From contig JACJXW010000004.1 in the NCBI GenBank assembly GCA_020636405.1, positions 1-64,000 of the forward strand: a stretch of DNA of 64,000 nt. Reading direction: 5' to 3'. The notes beneath the pieces were generated by a model. It did no database searches and was not told where the DNA came from. It saw only the letters and a list, made by a program, of their open reading frames with translations. This document shows positions 19,057 to 26,275 of this stretch, piece by piece (positions within the stretch are counted from its first letter, which is position 1; the number at the start of each line of letters is the position of its first letter). The stretch is from Lewinellaceae bacterium (GTDB lineage: Bacteria > Bacteroidota > Bacteroidia > Chitinophagales > Saprospiraceae). A program made the position numbers and the translations under genes.

Positions 19057-19968
19057 TTATTGGTCAGTCGAGCCTAGTTCGTCTTTTGCTTCCCGGAGAT
19101 AAGTGTCTAATTCACTTAGGGCTTTTTTCGCAACCAGATTCTCCAGATAGCCTCGTACTACTTTTAGGTCTTCTAGCAAATATTGATCGGATTTAAAGAC
19201 GGGAGCTTTTCCGATAAACTTATAAAAAGGAGAATTGGAAAGATTGGTGAAAGGCGTGCCAGTCAAGGCATGTAGTAATTTTGTAGCCATAGGCATTATG
19301 CCTTCATGCCTCAGGTTTATTCCTTCGCTCTCAAAAAGAAAATACAGCAAGAGTACCTGTTGTGCCCTGGTCATTTCAAAGTCCGAAGAGGTTGTTGTGT
19401 TCGGTAGAGGCGGTTTCTGAATCGAAGGATATATGTAATCCAGATACTCCCAAAGTTTGTCTTTGAGCAGGGGCTGGTAGTCAAGCCGGATGCGTTTCCA
19501 GAAATCGTCGAAATCAGTGACAGATAAATGCTGATGGTATTGGAGAAATTCTTTGAGGTCACCGGAGGGTAAATGCCTTATTTTATAGACAAAGCATATT
19601 GCATAGATGAGGTCTTCTGGAGTGAGCAGCCATTGAGGGAAGATTTTTTGCTCTTTCTTGTATTGCACGTGGAAATAATGGAAAAGCTTGTCTTCGGCAA
19701 TGAAGAAATCAGGGAGCGGAAACCTGTCTTTGGGGTAGCCAAAGAATTCAAGTCGCTTCTGTTCAAAATATCCCGGATCATGGCCCCGGTCAGCGAAAAC
19801 CAGCTCCTCTGCGTGGTTTTCCAGAATATATTCCTGTAATGCATTGCTGAACACGCTTAGGAACGGGCCTTCTTTTTCGTTGTTTTCCGGATAGGAACTA
19901 TCGTTGTGCATCAGAGTGTGGAAGACCTGAAAGGCGTCCAATTCGAAACGGGGATCATTATTTTCCAT
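19057..19968 (-). CDS. Hypothetical mobile-element protein
   Basis: Soluble protein of 303 residues, not assigned to a family with certainty. The C-terminal half (TRAQQVLLLYFLFESEGIN, then KLLHALTGTPFTNLSN and LEDLKVVRGYLENL) has the layout of a protein seen beside integrases in Bacteroidota islands, of a general type related to RteC-like regulators. The N-terminal half is acidic and aromatic-rich. There are no catalytic motifs, no signal peptide and no membrane segment. It sits 102 bp upstream of the HTH gene on the same strand. A regulatory role is only a guess from position. Confidence 0.6.
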   Translation of the reverse strand: MENNDPRFELDAFQVFHTLMHNDSSYPENNEKEGPFLSVFSNALQEYILENHAEELVFADRGHDPGYFEQKRLEFFGYPKDRFPLPDFFIAEDKLFHYFHVQYKKEQKIFPQWLLTPEDLIYAICFVYKIRHLPSGDLKEFLQYHQHLSVTDFDDFWKRIRLDYQPLLKDKLWEYLDYIYPSIQKPPLPNTTTSSDFEMTRAQQVLLLYFLFESEGINLRHEGIMPMATKLLHALTGTPFTNLSNSPFYKFIGKAPVFKSDQYLLEDLKVVRGYLENLVAKKALSELDTYLREAKDELGSTDQ

Positions 19969-20012
19969 ACAACCCGGTAATAGGCCTGGGAGGCATTAAG
20001 GAAAACGAGAGA

Positions 20013-20220
20013 GAGCTGCTCTCGGAGAATGTTTACAAAGCGATTGGTTACGCCTGCCTTATTCAGGCAGCGGAATGCTGAAGATAACCTTCCTCTTTCA
20101 GCGCCTGAGCGGCATCTTTATAAAAAGCGTCACTGTTGAAACGGCTGACGCCCAGAGAGGGAATTTCGCTGATGGCCTTTAAGAACGCCAGCGCTACCAT
20201 CTGCAAAAACCTTCCTCCGA
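20013..20220. repeat. Copy 1 of ~210-bp duplicated segment
   Basis: This segment is repeated at 24333-24547 in the same orientation, with about 85% identity by eye over the core (for instance CAGGCAGCGGAATGCTGAAG and AAAGCGTCACTGTTGAAACG are shared). It contains the convergent 3' ends of two genes whose stop codons nearly meet: the minus-strand protein ending in EEGYLQHSAA and a plus-strand end reading LIQAAEC. Confidence 0.85.
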
Positions 20221-20489
20221 AGTGTCGATTACCTGTTCGTAGTCGAGTTTTCGCCACAGGCTCAGGCGGTGTAAACGGGATGCATACCGGGTATCATCCG
20301 GATGGAGGTGTCGTCTTTGGGCATGACGACGGCAATGAAGCGAAGCTCCTGGATGCCTGCCCCGTAATCTTTAAGAGACAGGTGCTTGTTAAGCGCCTCC
20401 TGAAGAGCCGTCACTTTGAGGTCCTTATTTCCGATGGTATGGAAGGCTTCAGTTCCTATCCATATTGGCGGCCATTGTTTTTCTTTCAT
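20063..20489 (-). pseudogene. Frameshifted small protein of unknown function
   Basis: If one base is added in each of two homopolymer runs (a C run near 20271 and a T run near 20210), one frame of ~143 residues results: it starts MKEKQWPPIWIGTEAFHTIG, passes IRMIPGMHPVYTALSLWRKL and ends in DAAQALKEEGYLQHSAA. No family is recognised. The last ~50 residues occur again, truncated, at 24388-24546. It follows a membrane-protein gene with a 1-bp gap and would be co-transcribed with it and the integrase. As given it is broken; the same homopolymer pattern in hsp70 and mkoA suggests that sequence error is possible. Confidence 0.55.
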
Positions 20490-20490
20490 A

Positions 20491-21045
20491 TCAATTGTCT
20501 CTTTTATTACCGGGAGGCCGGATCAAAGGTGGATTGCGCTTTAGGTTCTCGGGCAATAAAGCATAGTTGTAAATATACAACTTTTCTTGTTTGAGGCACT
20601 CCTGTAATGGCCCTCTGAACAAGACCCGGTAGGTTAAACCTTCAACAGGTAAGCCCATCGGATAACGCCCCGCTTCACTTTGGGTCGTCACTCCGTAGCG
20701 CCAGGCCTCTCCTAAGTTAAGAAAAATTTCAAAATTTCGCTCCGGGCAATGGTAGCAAGGGAATTTTCCCGGCTCCCGGGCCAATAGAACGTACACTTCG
20801 GCATTGTCCAGTTGTTCCAGTTCTTTGTCGAGCTTCTCCTGCCGCCAGGGCGCCAGCTTCTTTTCGCCGCCCTCTTCGATCACGGGCGAAGGCTTGTCTT
20901 TGCTCATGTAGAGCGTCAGTCCGCCAATTAGGCATGCCATCAGCGCGATCAGAAGGAGCATTGGTGCATTGGGGGTGTTCTGTGGCTTGAAGGACGGTTT
21001 TCCGGAAGCCTTCCCAAGCCCGGGTTTTAGTACCATAGGATTCAT
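20491..21045 (-). CDS. Single-pass membrane protein of unknown function
   Basis: Protein of 184 residues. After a basic N-terminal tail of ~28 residues comes one transmembrane helix (MLLLIALMACLIGGLTLYM), then a charged stretch (EKLDKELEQLDNAEVYVLL), and a C-terminal domain holding a Cys-x2-Cys-like pair (FPCYHCPERNFEIF) and the block YPMGLPVEGLTYRVLFRG. It lacks a lipobox. The C-terminal part would face the periplasm. It begins 4 bp after the integrase stop, so it is expressed with the recombinase, and it nearly touches the small broken gene downstream. I do not recognise it. Confidence 0.6.
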   Translation of the reverse strand: MNPMVLKPGLGKASGKPSFKPQNTPNAPMLLLIALMACLIGGLTLYMSKDKPSPVIEEGGEKKLAPWRQEKLDKELEQLDNAEVYVLLAREPGKFPCYHCPERNFEIFLNLGEAWRYGVTTQSEAGRYPMGLPVEGLTYRVLFRGPLQECLKQEKLYIYNYALLPENLKRNPPLIRPPGNKRDN

Positions 21046-21049
21046 CTGT

Positions 21050-22258
21050 TCACAGGAGTTTCTTCACCGCTTCATCGATGATGTTATTTTCAAATGATTT
21101 AAGGTATGTTTCCGTGATCTTGACATTGGAATGCCCCAAACTTTCACTGATGATCTCGGTGGAAACACCGGCAAATTTCAGGTTGGTGGCAAAGCTATGG
21201 CGAGTAACATAGGAGCTTAAATTGCTCTGAATACCGAGGGCTTTTGCGATCTCTTTCAGCTCCCGGTTAATTTGCTTGAGCATCTTTTTCTTTCTGTAGA
21301 GGACCTGTTTCCTGGTGAGGTTTTCCTTTCCCATAAAAGGGAAGATGAAGCTGGTTTCCGGATAGTGGATCTCATAGTAATCCAGAACGTCCTGGACGGG
21401 GGGAAGGATGGCCGTCAGTTGCCAGGCGCCTGTCTTGGAGCGCCGGTAGTGGATCTTTCCATTGGTGATGTTGGCCCACTTGAGTTTCATGACGTCGATG
21501 AAGTTCATGCCATGGGTGTAGTAGCTGAACACAAAGAAGTGTTTGGCATCTGCCAGGTGGGGGTACTGCTCAATATCCAGTGCTTCGATTTTCCGGACCT
21601 CTTCTCGGGTGAGTGCGATCTTTCTGCTCTGCGGTTTGAGTTGCGAGATCTTGTATTCGTCGAAGGGGTAGTGTTCTCTGCTGGCCAGCCGGTTGCGTAT
21701 GGCCAGATTGTACAGGGCTCGAATGGTGCGCATGCGGACGCTTATGCCTCCGTCTGTGCCATTGCGCTCTCTGAGATGAACTTCATATTTACCCAACAAC
21801 CCAGGGGTAATGTCAGCAAACTTAATGTCGGAATCTCCGGTAAAGCTGAAGAAGGAATGCATCGTCTCTTCATAAACCTGGGCGTTGCCGGTTTTGCCGC
21901 TGCGTTCGAGGTCAGAGACCCTTTCCATCCAGAAATCTCTCAAAGAAGCCCTCTGGGCCGTAGGCCTGCCTCTGAACCGTTCTTCAAATTGTGCCAAAGT
22001 GAAGTCCTTTCCTTCCGTTGTGAAGTCGTCAATAATGCGAAGCGCCCTGGCTTTCGCTTCAGTGATGATTAAGTTCCGCTTCTTGTAATTGTCGAAATTC
22101 CGCTTGAATACTTCCTTCTCCTCATCCCACTGGTCTTTCCGGCAGGAAAAGCCGAGGGATATGCGCTTGAGTTTTCGGTCCTTGATGATGCGAAGGTAGA
22201 TGGGGAAGAGCCCGCTTTTGAGGGGTTTGTCTTTTTGTACGATCTTCACGCTTGCCAT
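21050..22258 (-). CDS. Tyrosine recombinase (integrase) of the element
   Basis: Site-specific recombinase of 402 residues with the Bacteroidota layout: N-terminal arm-type DNA-binding domain (1-90), SAM-like core-binding domain (~105-205), catalytic domain (~215-400). Visible catalytic residues are the lysine region YRRSKTG, Arg II in YVTRHSFATNL, the His of LGHSNV and the nucleophilic Tyr in ITETYL. The position of Arg I (YTHGMNFIDV) holds Asn, and the His usually three residues before Arg II is Tyr. Loss of Arg I is known from IntDOT-type enzymes of this phylum. It is divergent from, and 147 bp from, the tRNA-Val fragment that serves as attachment site. It should cut and rejoin there. Confidence 0.92.
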   Translation of the reverse strand: MASVKIVQKDKPLKSGLFPIYLRIIKDRKLKRISLGFSCRKDQWDEEKEVFKRNFDNYKKRNLIITEAKARALRIIDDFTTEGKDFTLAQFEERFRGRPTAQRASLRDFWMERVSDLERSGKTGNAQVYEETMHSFFSFTGDSDIKFADITPGLLGKYEVHLRERNGTDGGISVRMRTIRALYNLAIRNRLASREHYPFDEYKISQLKPQSRKIALTREEVRKIEALDIEQYPHLADAKHFFVFSYYTHGMNFIDVMKLKWANITNGKIHYRRSKTGAWQLTAILPPVQDVLDYYEIHYPETSFIFPFMGKENLTRKQVLYRKKKMLKQINRELKEIAKALGIQSNLSSYVTRHSFATNLKFAGVSTEIISESLGHSNVKITETYLKSFENNIIDEAVKKLL

Positions 22259-22271
22259 AGAGCGCTATTTA

Positions 22272-22290
22272 GTGAAACATAGGTGAAACA
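22272..22290. repeat. Two GTGAAACA direct repeats upstream of integrase
   Basis: GTGAAACA occurs at 22272-22279 and 22283-22290, an 11-bp period, 14 bp before the integrase start. One helical turn of spacing suggests binding of the same protein on one DNA face, possibly the integrase itself (arm sites or autoregulation). Confidence 0.5.
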
Positions 22291-22404
22291 AATTTAGCAA
22301 AAAAATGCAATTAAAGGCAAGTGTCATCAAAAAGAATATTGACTATATAATTGATAATCAATAAAATAAAATAAAAAATAGTCTATTGGAAAGAAAATGG
22401 CTAT

Positions 22405-22450
22405 CTGCCTTACAAGCAGGGGGTCGTTGGTTCGAATCCATCTGCGCCCA
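22405..22450 (+). other. Attachment site: 3' half of tRNA-Val(TAC)
   Basis: The sequence holds a complete anticodon stem-loop (CTGC CTTACAA GCAG, anticodon TAC), a variable loop, a T arm (GGTTCGAATCC) and the 3' acceptor strand ending in CTGCGCCCA. The 5' half of a tRNA is absent: the bases before 22405 do not form a D arm or a complementary acceptor strand. A tRNA 3' half cut at the anticodon stem next to an integrase is the standard trace of tyrosine-recombinase insertion. The matching complete tRNA should be at the other end of the element, to the left of this window. Confidence 0.85.
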
Positions 22451-22514
22451 CAAAAGTGTAAAGGGGTTAAAAAGCTATAATGGTTTTTTAATCCCTTTTT
22501 TATTTCTGGAGGCC

Positions 22515-22814
22515 ATGTATTACTGCTACATTCTATATTCGAAGGCCAAAGGTTGTTTTTACAAAGGCCAAACGGACAACCTTAAAGCTCGGGTTGAACG
22601 ACATAACTCTGGGATGGAGAAAAGCACCAGTGATGGAGTGCCCTGGGTATTGTGTTGGGCGGTGAGTAAACCGAGCCGTTCGGAAGCGATGAAGCTGGAA
22701 AGCAAGTTGAAGAACTTGTCTCGTAAGCGGCTTCTTATTTTCATGATGAAATACCAGGATGGAATTGTTGGCCCAGACGAACTGCTGCTGGTGCAGCAGT
22801 TGTCAGGGTGCTGA
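22515..22814 (+). CDS. GIY-YIG nuclease domain protein
   Basis: Single-domain protein of 99 residues. The GIY-YIG signature reads YCYILYSKAKGCFYKGQT, followed by the catalytic-type arginine helix LKARVERHNSG and the later glutamate in EAMKLESKLKN. The length is normal for the stand-alone YhbQ/UvrC-N-like family. The start is set by a GGAGG six bases upstream. It lies exactly between two copies of the tRNA-Val 3' end. Family members cut DNA or are of unknown target. A homing-like spread through tRNA ends is inferred from its position. Confidence 0.85.
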   Translation: MYYCYILYSKAKGCFYKGQTDNLKARVERHNSGMEKSTSDGVPWVLCWAVSKPSRSEAMKLESKLKNLSRKRLLIFMMKYQDGIVGPDELLLVQQLSGC

Positions 22815-22834
22815 CAGGCTTTGCCTCGTCAGCA

Positions 22835-22855
22835 TTCGAATCCATCTGCGCCCAC
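22835..22855 (+). repeat. Second copy of tRNA-Val 3' end
   Basis: Twenty-one bases (TTCGAATCCATCTGCGCCCA plus C) repeat those at 22431-22451. Only the T-arm 3' strand and acceptor end are present. This copy is followed by the terminator that fits a tRNA gene, so it is probably the original tRNA end, displaced ~404 bp by the GIY-YIG insert. Confidence 0.85.
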
Positions 22856-22862
22856 CCTACAA

Positions 22863-22913
22863 AAAAGCCCTCCAAGCTATTCATTTACAGTGGTTTGGGG
22901 GGCTTTTCTTTTT
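22863..22913 (+). terminator. Rho-independent terminator of the old tRNA locus
   Basis: AAAAGCCCTCCAA (22863-22875) pairs with TTGGGGGGCTTTT (22895-22907; one G-T pair) and a T-rich tract follows. It directly follows the displaced tRNA 3' end. Confidence 0.75.
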
Positions 22914-22965
22914 GGAGGTGCCGGGCCGGTCGTACTCGATACCGCGCTTTTTTCCCCTGAAAAAG

Positions 22966-22995
22966 TTGCAAATGGTTTGCAAATAGATTGCAAAT
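22966..22995. repeat. Three TTGCAAAT direct repeats, 11-bp period
   Basis: TTGCAAAT stands at 22966, 22977 and 22988, in phase with one helical turn, 35 bp upstream of a truncated integrase gene. The arrangement mirrors the GTGAAACA pair before the intact integrase. Confidence 0.6.
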
Positions 22996-23030
22996 CCAAA
23001 AAAGGCAGTTGCCAGCCAAATTTTCTGAAC

Positions 23031-23321
23031 ATGGCAACCTTAAACATCATCCTGGATACCCGCAGGCAAAAAGCCGGAAAAAAGTATCCATTGAAGGCCC
23101 GAATCAATCACCTCAAAAAGTCAACTTACCTGTCGCTGGACATTGACCTGGACGCCAGGGAATGGGATCACAAAAAACAGCGAGTCCGGCCTAGCTATCC
23201 CCTCCAAAGTAAACTCAACCTGAAGATCACCTCTGTCCTGACCGGCCTTCAGGAGGTCATTCTTGATTTGGAGAAAGCAGGCCGGCCGTATTCGGCCAAG
23301 AGCATCAAGGAGAAGTACCTG
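23031..23321 (+). pseudogene. Truncated second tyrosine recombinase (arm domain only)
   Basis: From the ATG (MATLNIILDTRRQKAGKKYP) to about KSIKEKYLG, ~97 residues form the arm-type DNA-binding domain of a Bacteroidota integrase (LSLDIDLDAREWDHKKQRV is typical). After that the frame stays open but the sequence turns into the complement of an unrelated gene (NACHT tail), so core and catalytic domains are lost. It is the remnant of an older element at the same tRNA. Confidence 0.75.
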
Positions 23322-23329
23322 GGCTTGAC

Positions 23330-23537
23330 ATGGCTTCTCCTTACCGGGCACCTCCGCATCTTCCATCTCCGCAAAATGCTCCAGCAGCATCCGGTGGATG
23401 AAGATATAGCCGCCGCCTACGCGCTGCATGAAGTGCAGTTCATCGACGGCGTAATCGAGGAATTGGGTGTAGTTCCAGGGGCCGTAGCGCCGGAGGTAGA
23501 TAAGGAAGCGGAGGGTGTAGTGGCGTATGACGGACAT
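23330..23537 (-). pseudogene. C-terminal fragment of a NACHT-type NTPase
   Basis: The translated piece contains PWNYTQFLDYAVDELHFMQR followed by VGGGYIFIHRMLLEHFAEM. The last block is the conserved end of a class of bacterial NACHT-domain proteins (R-V-G-G-G-Y-x-F-I-H-R-x-L-L-x-x-F-A). An in-frame stop lies five codons before the ATG and no NTPase domain is present upstream, so only the tail remains. It abuts the truncated integrase, which suggests that a deletion fused the two. Confidence 0.55.
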
Positions 23538-23600
23538 GCCGCCTCCCTAGTAAGATAAGCATAATATACCAGGCCAAGGCCTAACAATTTGCTCCGCCGA

Positions 23601-24194
23601 TTACTTACTGTACTTTTCCTGTAGAAGGAATAATTCTTCCTGGTTTTCTATTTTGGAACAGTTGTATAGAAAGTAGGTGCCTGTCAGTTCTTTTAAATCT
23701 TCCTTATAACTGGGAGGCAGTTGTGAGATCAGCTCGGCTTTAATTACTTTTTCATCTACATACGCTATCCTGAATCTATATTCTTCCGTTTCTGTTTTAC
23801 AGCTGAACTCGTAAGTTTTATCATTCAATTCCTTTATGTCATTCAAACTTACATATGAATCTCCATTATCTATGATGTATCCGAAGGGGGCTTCTTTAAA
23901 CCCCCAATGAAAGTTCAACCTGGGCTGGTTTTCCAAAAACTTAAAATCCAGGGCATAATAAATATCGAGCTCGCATTCATTTGTCCAGTCACCTGAAAAA
24001 AAGCCTGGCAATTCCACTTCTTCCGGATTTTCAGCCGCAACGGTTTGGGTTGTTGATGAGTCTTGAACGGTTTGCTCCGTATCAGAAGATCCGGGGCCAA
24101 CTTTTTTATTGGAACCCGATTCCGCATGATTACATCCTACCAGGGATATCAGGCATACTACTGCCATTCCCAGGATCAACATGTTTTTACTCAT
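23601..24194 (-). CDS. Hypothetical lipoprotein
   Basis: Lipoprotein of 197 residues: signal peptide MSKNMLILGMAVVCLISLVG with lipobox Cys21, then a Ser/Thr/Gln-rich linker (~25-60) and a globular beta-rich domain starting at FFSGDWTNECELDIYY with a second pair of cysteines (FSCKTETEEY, YFLYNCSKIEN). The linker length suggests display away from the membrane. No family was recognised and no partner gene is adjacent; it stands alone among remnants. Confidence 0.65.
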   Translation of the reverse strand: MSKNMLILGMAVVCLISLVGCNHAESGSNKKVGPGSSDTEQTVQDSSTTQTVAAENPEEVELPGFFSGDWTNECELDIYYALDFKFLENQPRLNFHWGFKEAPFGYIIDNGDSYVSLNDIKELNDKTYEFSCKTETEEYRFRIAYVDEKVIKAELISQLPPSYKEDLKELTGTYFLYNCSKIENQEELFLLQEKYSK

Positions 24195-24274
24195 TTTATT
24201 ATAATTTTAAATGGCCCACATATTCCCTAAACCGGTACCTGTCCAACCACACGGGCTTCACGGGACAAGCCAAG

Positions 24275-24406
24275 GACTGGGAGGTAATATACACTGAAGG
24301 TTTTGACTGTAAAGAGAAAGCCCTTGTTAGAAAGCTGCTCTCTGAGAATATTAAAATTGAGACGATCGGGGGCTACACCTACCTTATTCAGGCAGCGGAA
24401 TGCTGA
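24275..24406 (+). pseudogene. Fragment resembling DUF2007 (signal-transducing) protein
   Basis: Forty-three codons read DWEVIYTEGFDCKEKALVRK, then LLSENIKIETIGGYTYLIQA and a stop. The pattern W-x-V-Y-T, then A-x2-x-x-L-L-x-x-x-x-I fits the start of DUF2007 proteins. No good start codon or promoter is seen, and the 3' part belongs to the duplicated segment. Confidence 0.4.
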
Positions 24407-24547
24407 AGATAACCTTCCTCTTTCAGCGCCTGAGCGGCGTCTTTATAAAAAGCGTCACTGTTGAAACGGCTGATGCCCAGAGAGGGGATCTCGCCGATGG
24501 CCTTCAGGAACGCCAGCGCTACCATCTGCAGGAAGCCTTCCTCCCGA
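24333..24547. repeat. Copy 2 of ~210-bp duplicated segment
   Basis: This is the partner of 20013-20220, same orientation. It ends 4 bp from the stop codon of the MG2/plug gene. It lies on the chromosomal side of the tRNA, whereas copy 1 lies inside the element. Confidence 0.85.
24388..24546 (-). pseudogene. C-terminal fragment of the small protein at 20063-20489
   Basis: The frame reads FLQMVALAFLKAIGEIPSLG, then ISRFNSDAFYKDAAQALKEE and ends in GYLQHSAA, matching the last ~50 residues of the gene in the element with only conservative changes. The upstream part is missing; reading in from the MG2/plug gene is out of frame with that gene. It is a dead gene tail. Confidence 0.65.
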
Positions 24548-24551
24548 TAGG

Positions 24552-26237
24552 TCAGGGATAAACCCGATAGAACACCCTCCCATACCCCCATGCTCCATCC
24601 TGCCCCTGCGCCACTATTTCTATACAAAAAATACTGACGTCATCGGACTGGATAAAGTCCAGCACAAGCTCGCCGCGGCCATCTGTTCGCAAGTCAGGGT
24701 TCCAATACAGTTGGGGTTGTAAAAAAGGGGAGTGGGGCGCAATGGCTTCTCCCGTCGGCGGTTGGCCGGGAAAATCAGCCTGGGGTTGTAGCCCATCGAT
24801 CAAAAAGATGTCTTCTTCATCAGATGGCGGGACAATAGGGCCTGGCCGGCTGGTCTTTATCGTCGCCACTCCGCCGTGAAGGCCCAGGGCGCTGAACCGC
24901 TGGCGGAGCTTTTTCCGGCTATTGAACAAGCCCACTTCTTCGACCTGGGCAATATCCAACCCGGCAATAAAATTGGCATCCCAGGTCAGCTTCCCGTCAA
25001 GGATAAAAAGCGGTTTCCCGGAATAGAAGCCTCGGTTCCCGGATTCGGAATTGAACATTTTAGCTACAAAGTGGCCGGGGCCTTCTTCCTTAAATTTTAA
25101 TGCAGTGGTCACCTCTGTAAAAAAGCGGGGAAAGGACTCAAAACGTTCATAGTTCTGGATGAGGTATATATCATCCGGGTCGAGCGGATGAACATCGAAA
25201 GCAGGGGGCTCCTGTACTAGCGCATATTCAAAGCCGTTGAACAACTGGAAGATCTTTTTCCTTTGCCGGCTCGCATTCAGATAGGCCAGGACCTCCGGAG
25301 TGTAGGACAATGCTCCTTTTTCCTTCAGTTCGACTTCTGAAAGAATATCCACCTTGATGTCATTGTATTGATAATCTATAAACTGAATGGGCTTCCTTCC
25401 GTAAAAATCCGGAAAGCTGAAAAAAAAGCGGCCGTCCGCATTCGATTTCAGGTAACTCAAAACCTGCTCCTTGCTGGAATAAAGCCCCAGCACTTCTAAA
25501 TTCAGCGCCCGGCCGAGGCTGTCGCTTATGTTTCCCCGGATGGAGATCATACTATCCAGGGATAACTCGATATCGGGCTCCAGAACCTTTCCTTTTACAA
25601 TATTCTTTTGTTCGGGCAGAGGGTTGTCCGTCAGGGAATAGTCCCGCACGGAAATGGATAGCCCGGCAGGGGCAGGCCTTCCTTTTTCATCCTGAATGCG
25701 TATACGGGCCTCTACCTTTTCTCGCCGGTGAACAGCATCTGATGACAACTCAATGGATACTTTAAGGGAGTTTCCCGGCAAATGGGCTGGTTCTTGTTTA
25801 CCGGCCTCTCTTTCACCGGCCTGTTCGGACACAGTTGGCGAATCATCCTGCAGGTCGTTAAAGATCGGGATCAAGGCCTCCGCCAGAACAACCGGTACTT
25901 TACTTGCCTGGTCCGTTCCTGAAACTACGAGGTGATACACAGCCGGTTTCAGATCGAAGGGTATCTGGTAATACCCCTGTACAAAAGATTGGCCGTGCGT
26001 CTTGTGAAATACCGCCGATAACATCTGGCCGTTCTGATCCCAAACTCCAACCCTGGCCGCAATATTTCTGCCCTTAAAGGAAATTGGAAAATATATTTTA
26101 TACCAGACAGCCTCCCCACTTACATAAAAAGGCTTATTGAGGTGTATAACGCATCGGCGGGGTTCTTCGGCGGGCCGAACAGCAGCTGCCTGTTGAACGA
26201 GAATGGCCAGGAATAAACAAGAGAGAAATGGTTTCAT
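24552..26237 (-). CDS. Exported MG2/carboxypeptidase-like protein with TonB plug-like domain
   Basis: Protein of 561 residues from the ATG that gives a signal peptide (MKPFLSCLFLAILVQQAAA); an upstream in-frame ATG would hide it. Residues ~30-130 resemble the macroglobulin MG2 domain (VIHLNKPFYVSGEAVWYKIY), followed by beta-sandwich segments including a carboxypeptidase-regulatory-like part (IRGNISDSLGRAL). The C-terminal ~180 residues contain a plug-like stretch (GKPLFILDGKLTW ... VEEVGLFNSRKKLRQRF ... LHGGVATIKTSRP) as in TonB receptors but no barrel. It is the last gene of a three-gene operon with DUF4249 and a TonB-dependent receptor. A surface role in the same uptake complex is inferred. 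Confidence 0.75.
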   Translation of the reverse strand: MKPFLSCLFLAILVQQAAAVRPAEEPRRCVIHLNKPFYVSGEAVWYKIYFPISFKGRNIAARVGVWDQNGQMLSAVFHKTHGQSFVQGYYQIPFDLKPAVYHLVVSGTDQASKVPVVLAEALIPIFNDLQDDSPTVSEQAGEREAGKQEPAHLPGNSLKVSIELSSDAVHRREKVEARIRIQDEKGRPAPAGLSISVRDYSLTDNPLPEQKNIVKGKVLEPDIELSLDSMISIRGNISDSLGRALNLEVLGLYSSKEQVLSYLKSNADGRFFFSFPDFYGRKPIQFIDYQYNDIKVDILSEVELKEKGALSYTPEVLAYLNASRQRKKIFQLFNGFEYALVQEPPAFDVHPLDPDDIYLIQNYERFESFPRFFTEVTTALKFKEEGPGHFVAKMFNSESGNRGFYSGKPLFILDGKLTWDANFIAGLDIAQVEEVGLFNSRKKLRQRFSALGLHGGVATIKTSRPGPIVPPSDEEDIFLIDGLQPQADFPGQPPTGEAIAPHSPFLQPQLYWNPDLRTDGRGELVLDFIQSDDVSIFCIEIVAQGQDGAWGYGRVFYRVYP

Positions 26238-26275
26238 CTTTACTTCTTGGTGTGTGCCTATTTCATGCAAAAACA

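Noticed and set aside
22386..22450. Complete tRNA gene
   Set aside because: No D arm or 5' acceptor strand can be formed; only the 3' half is present.
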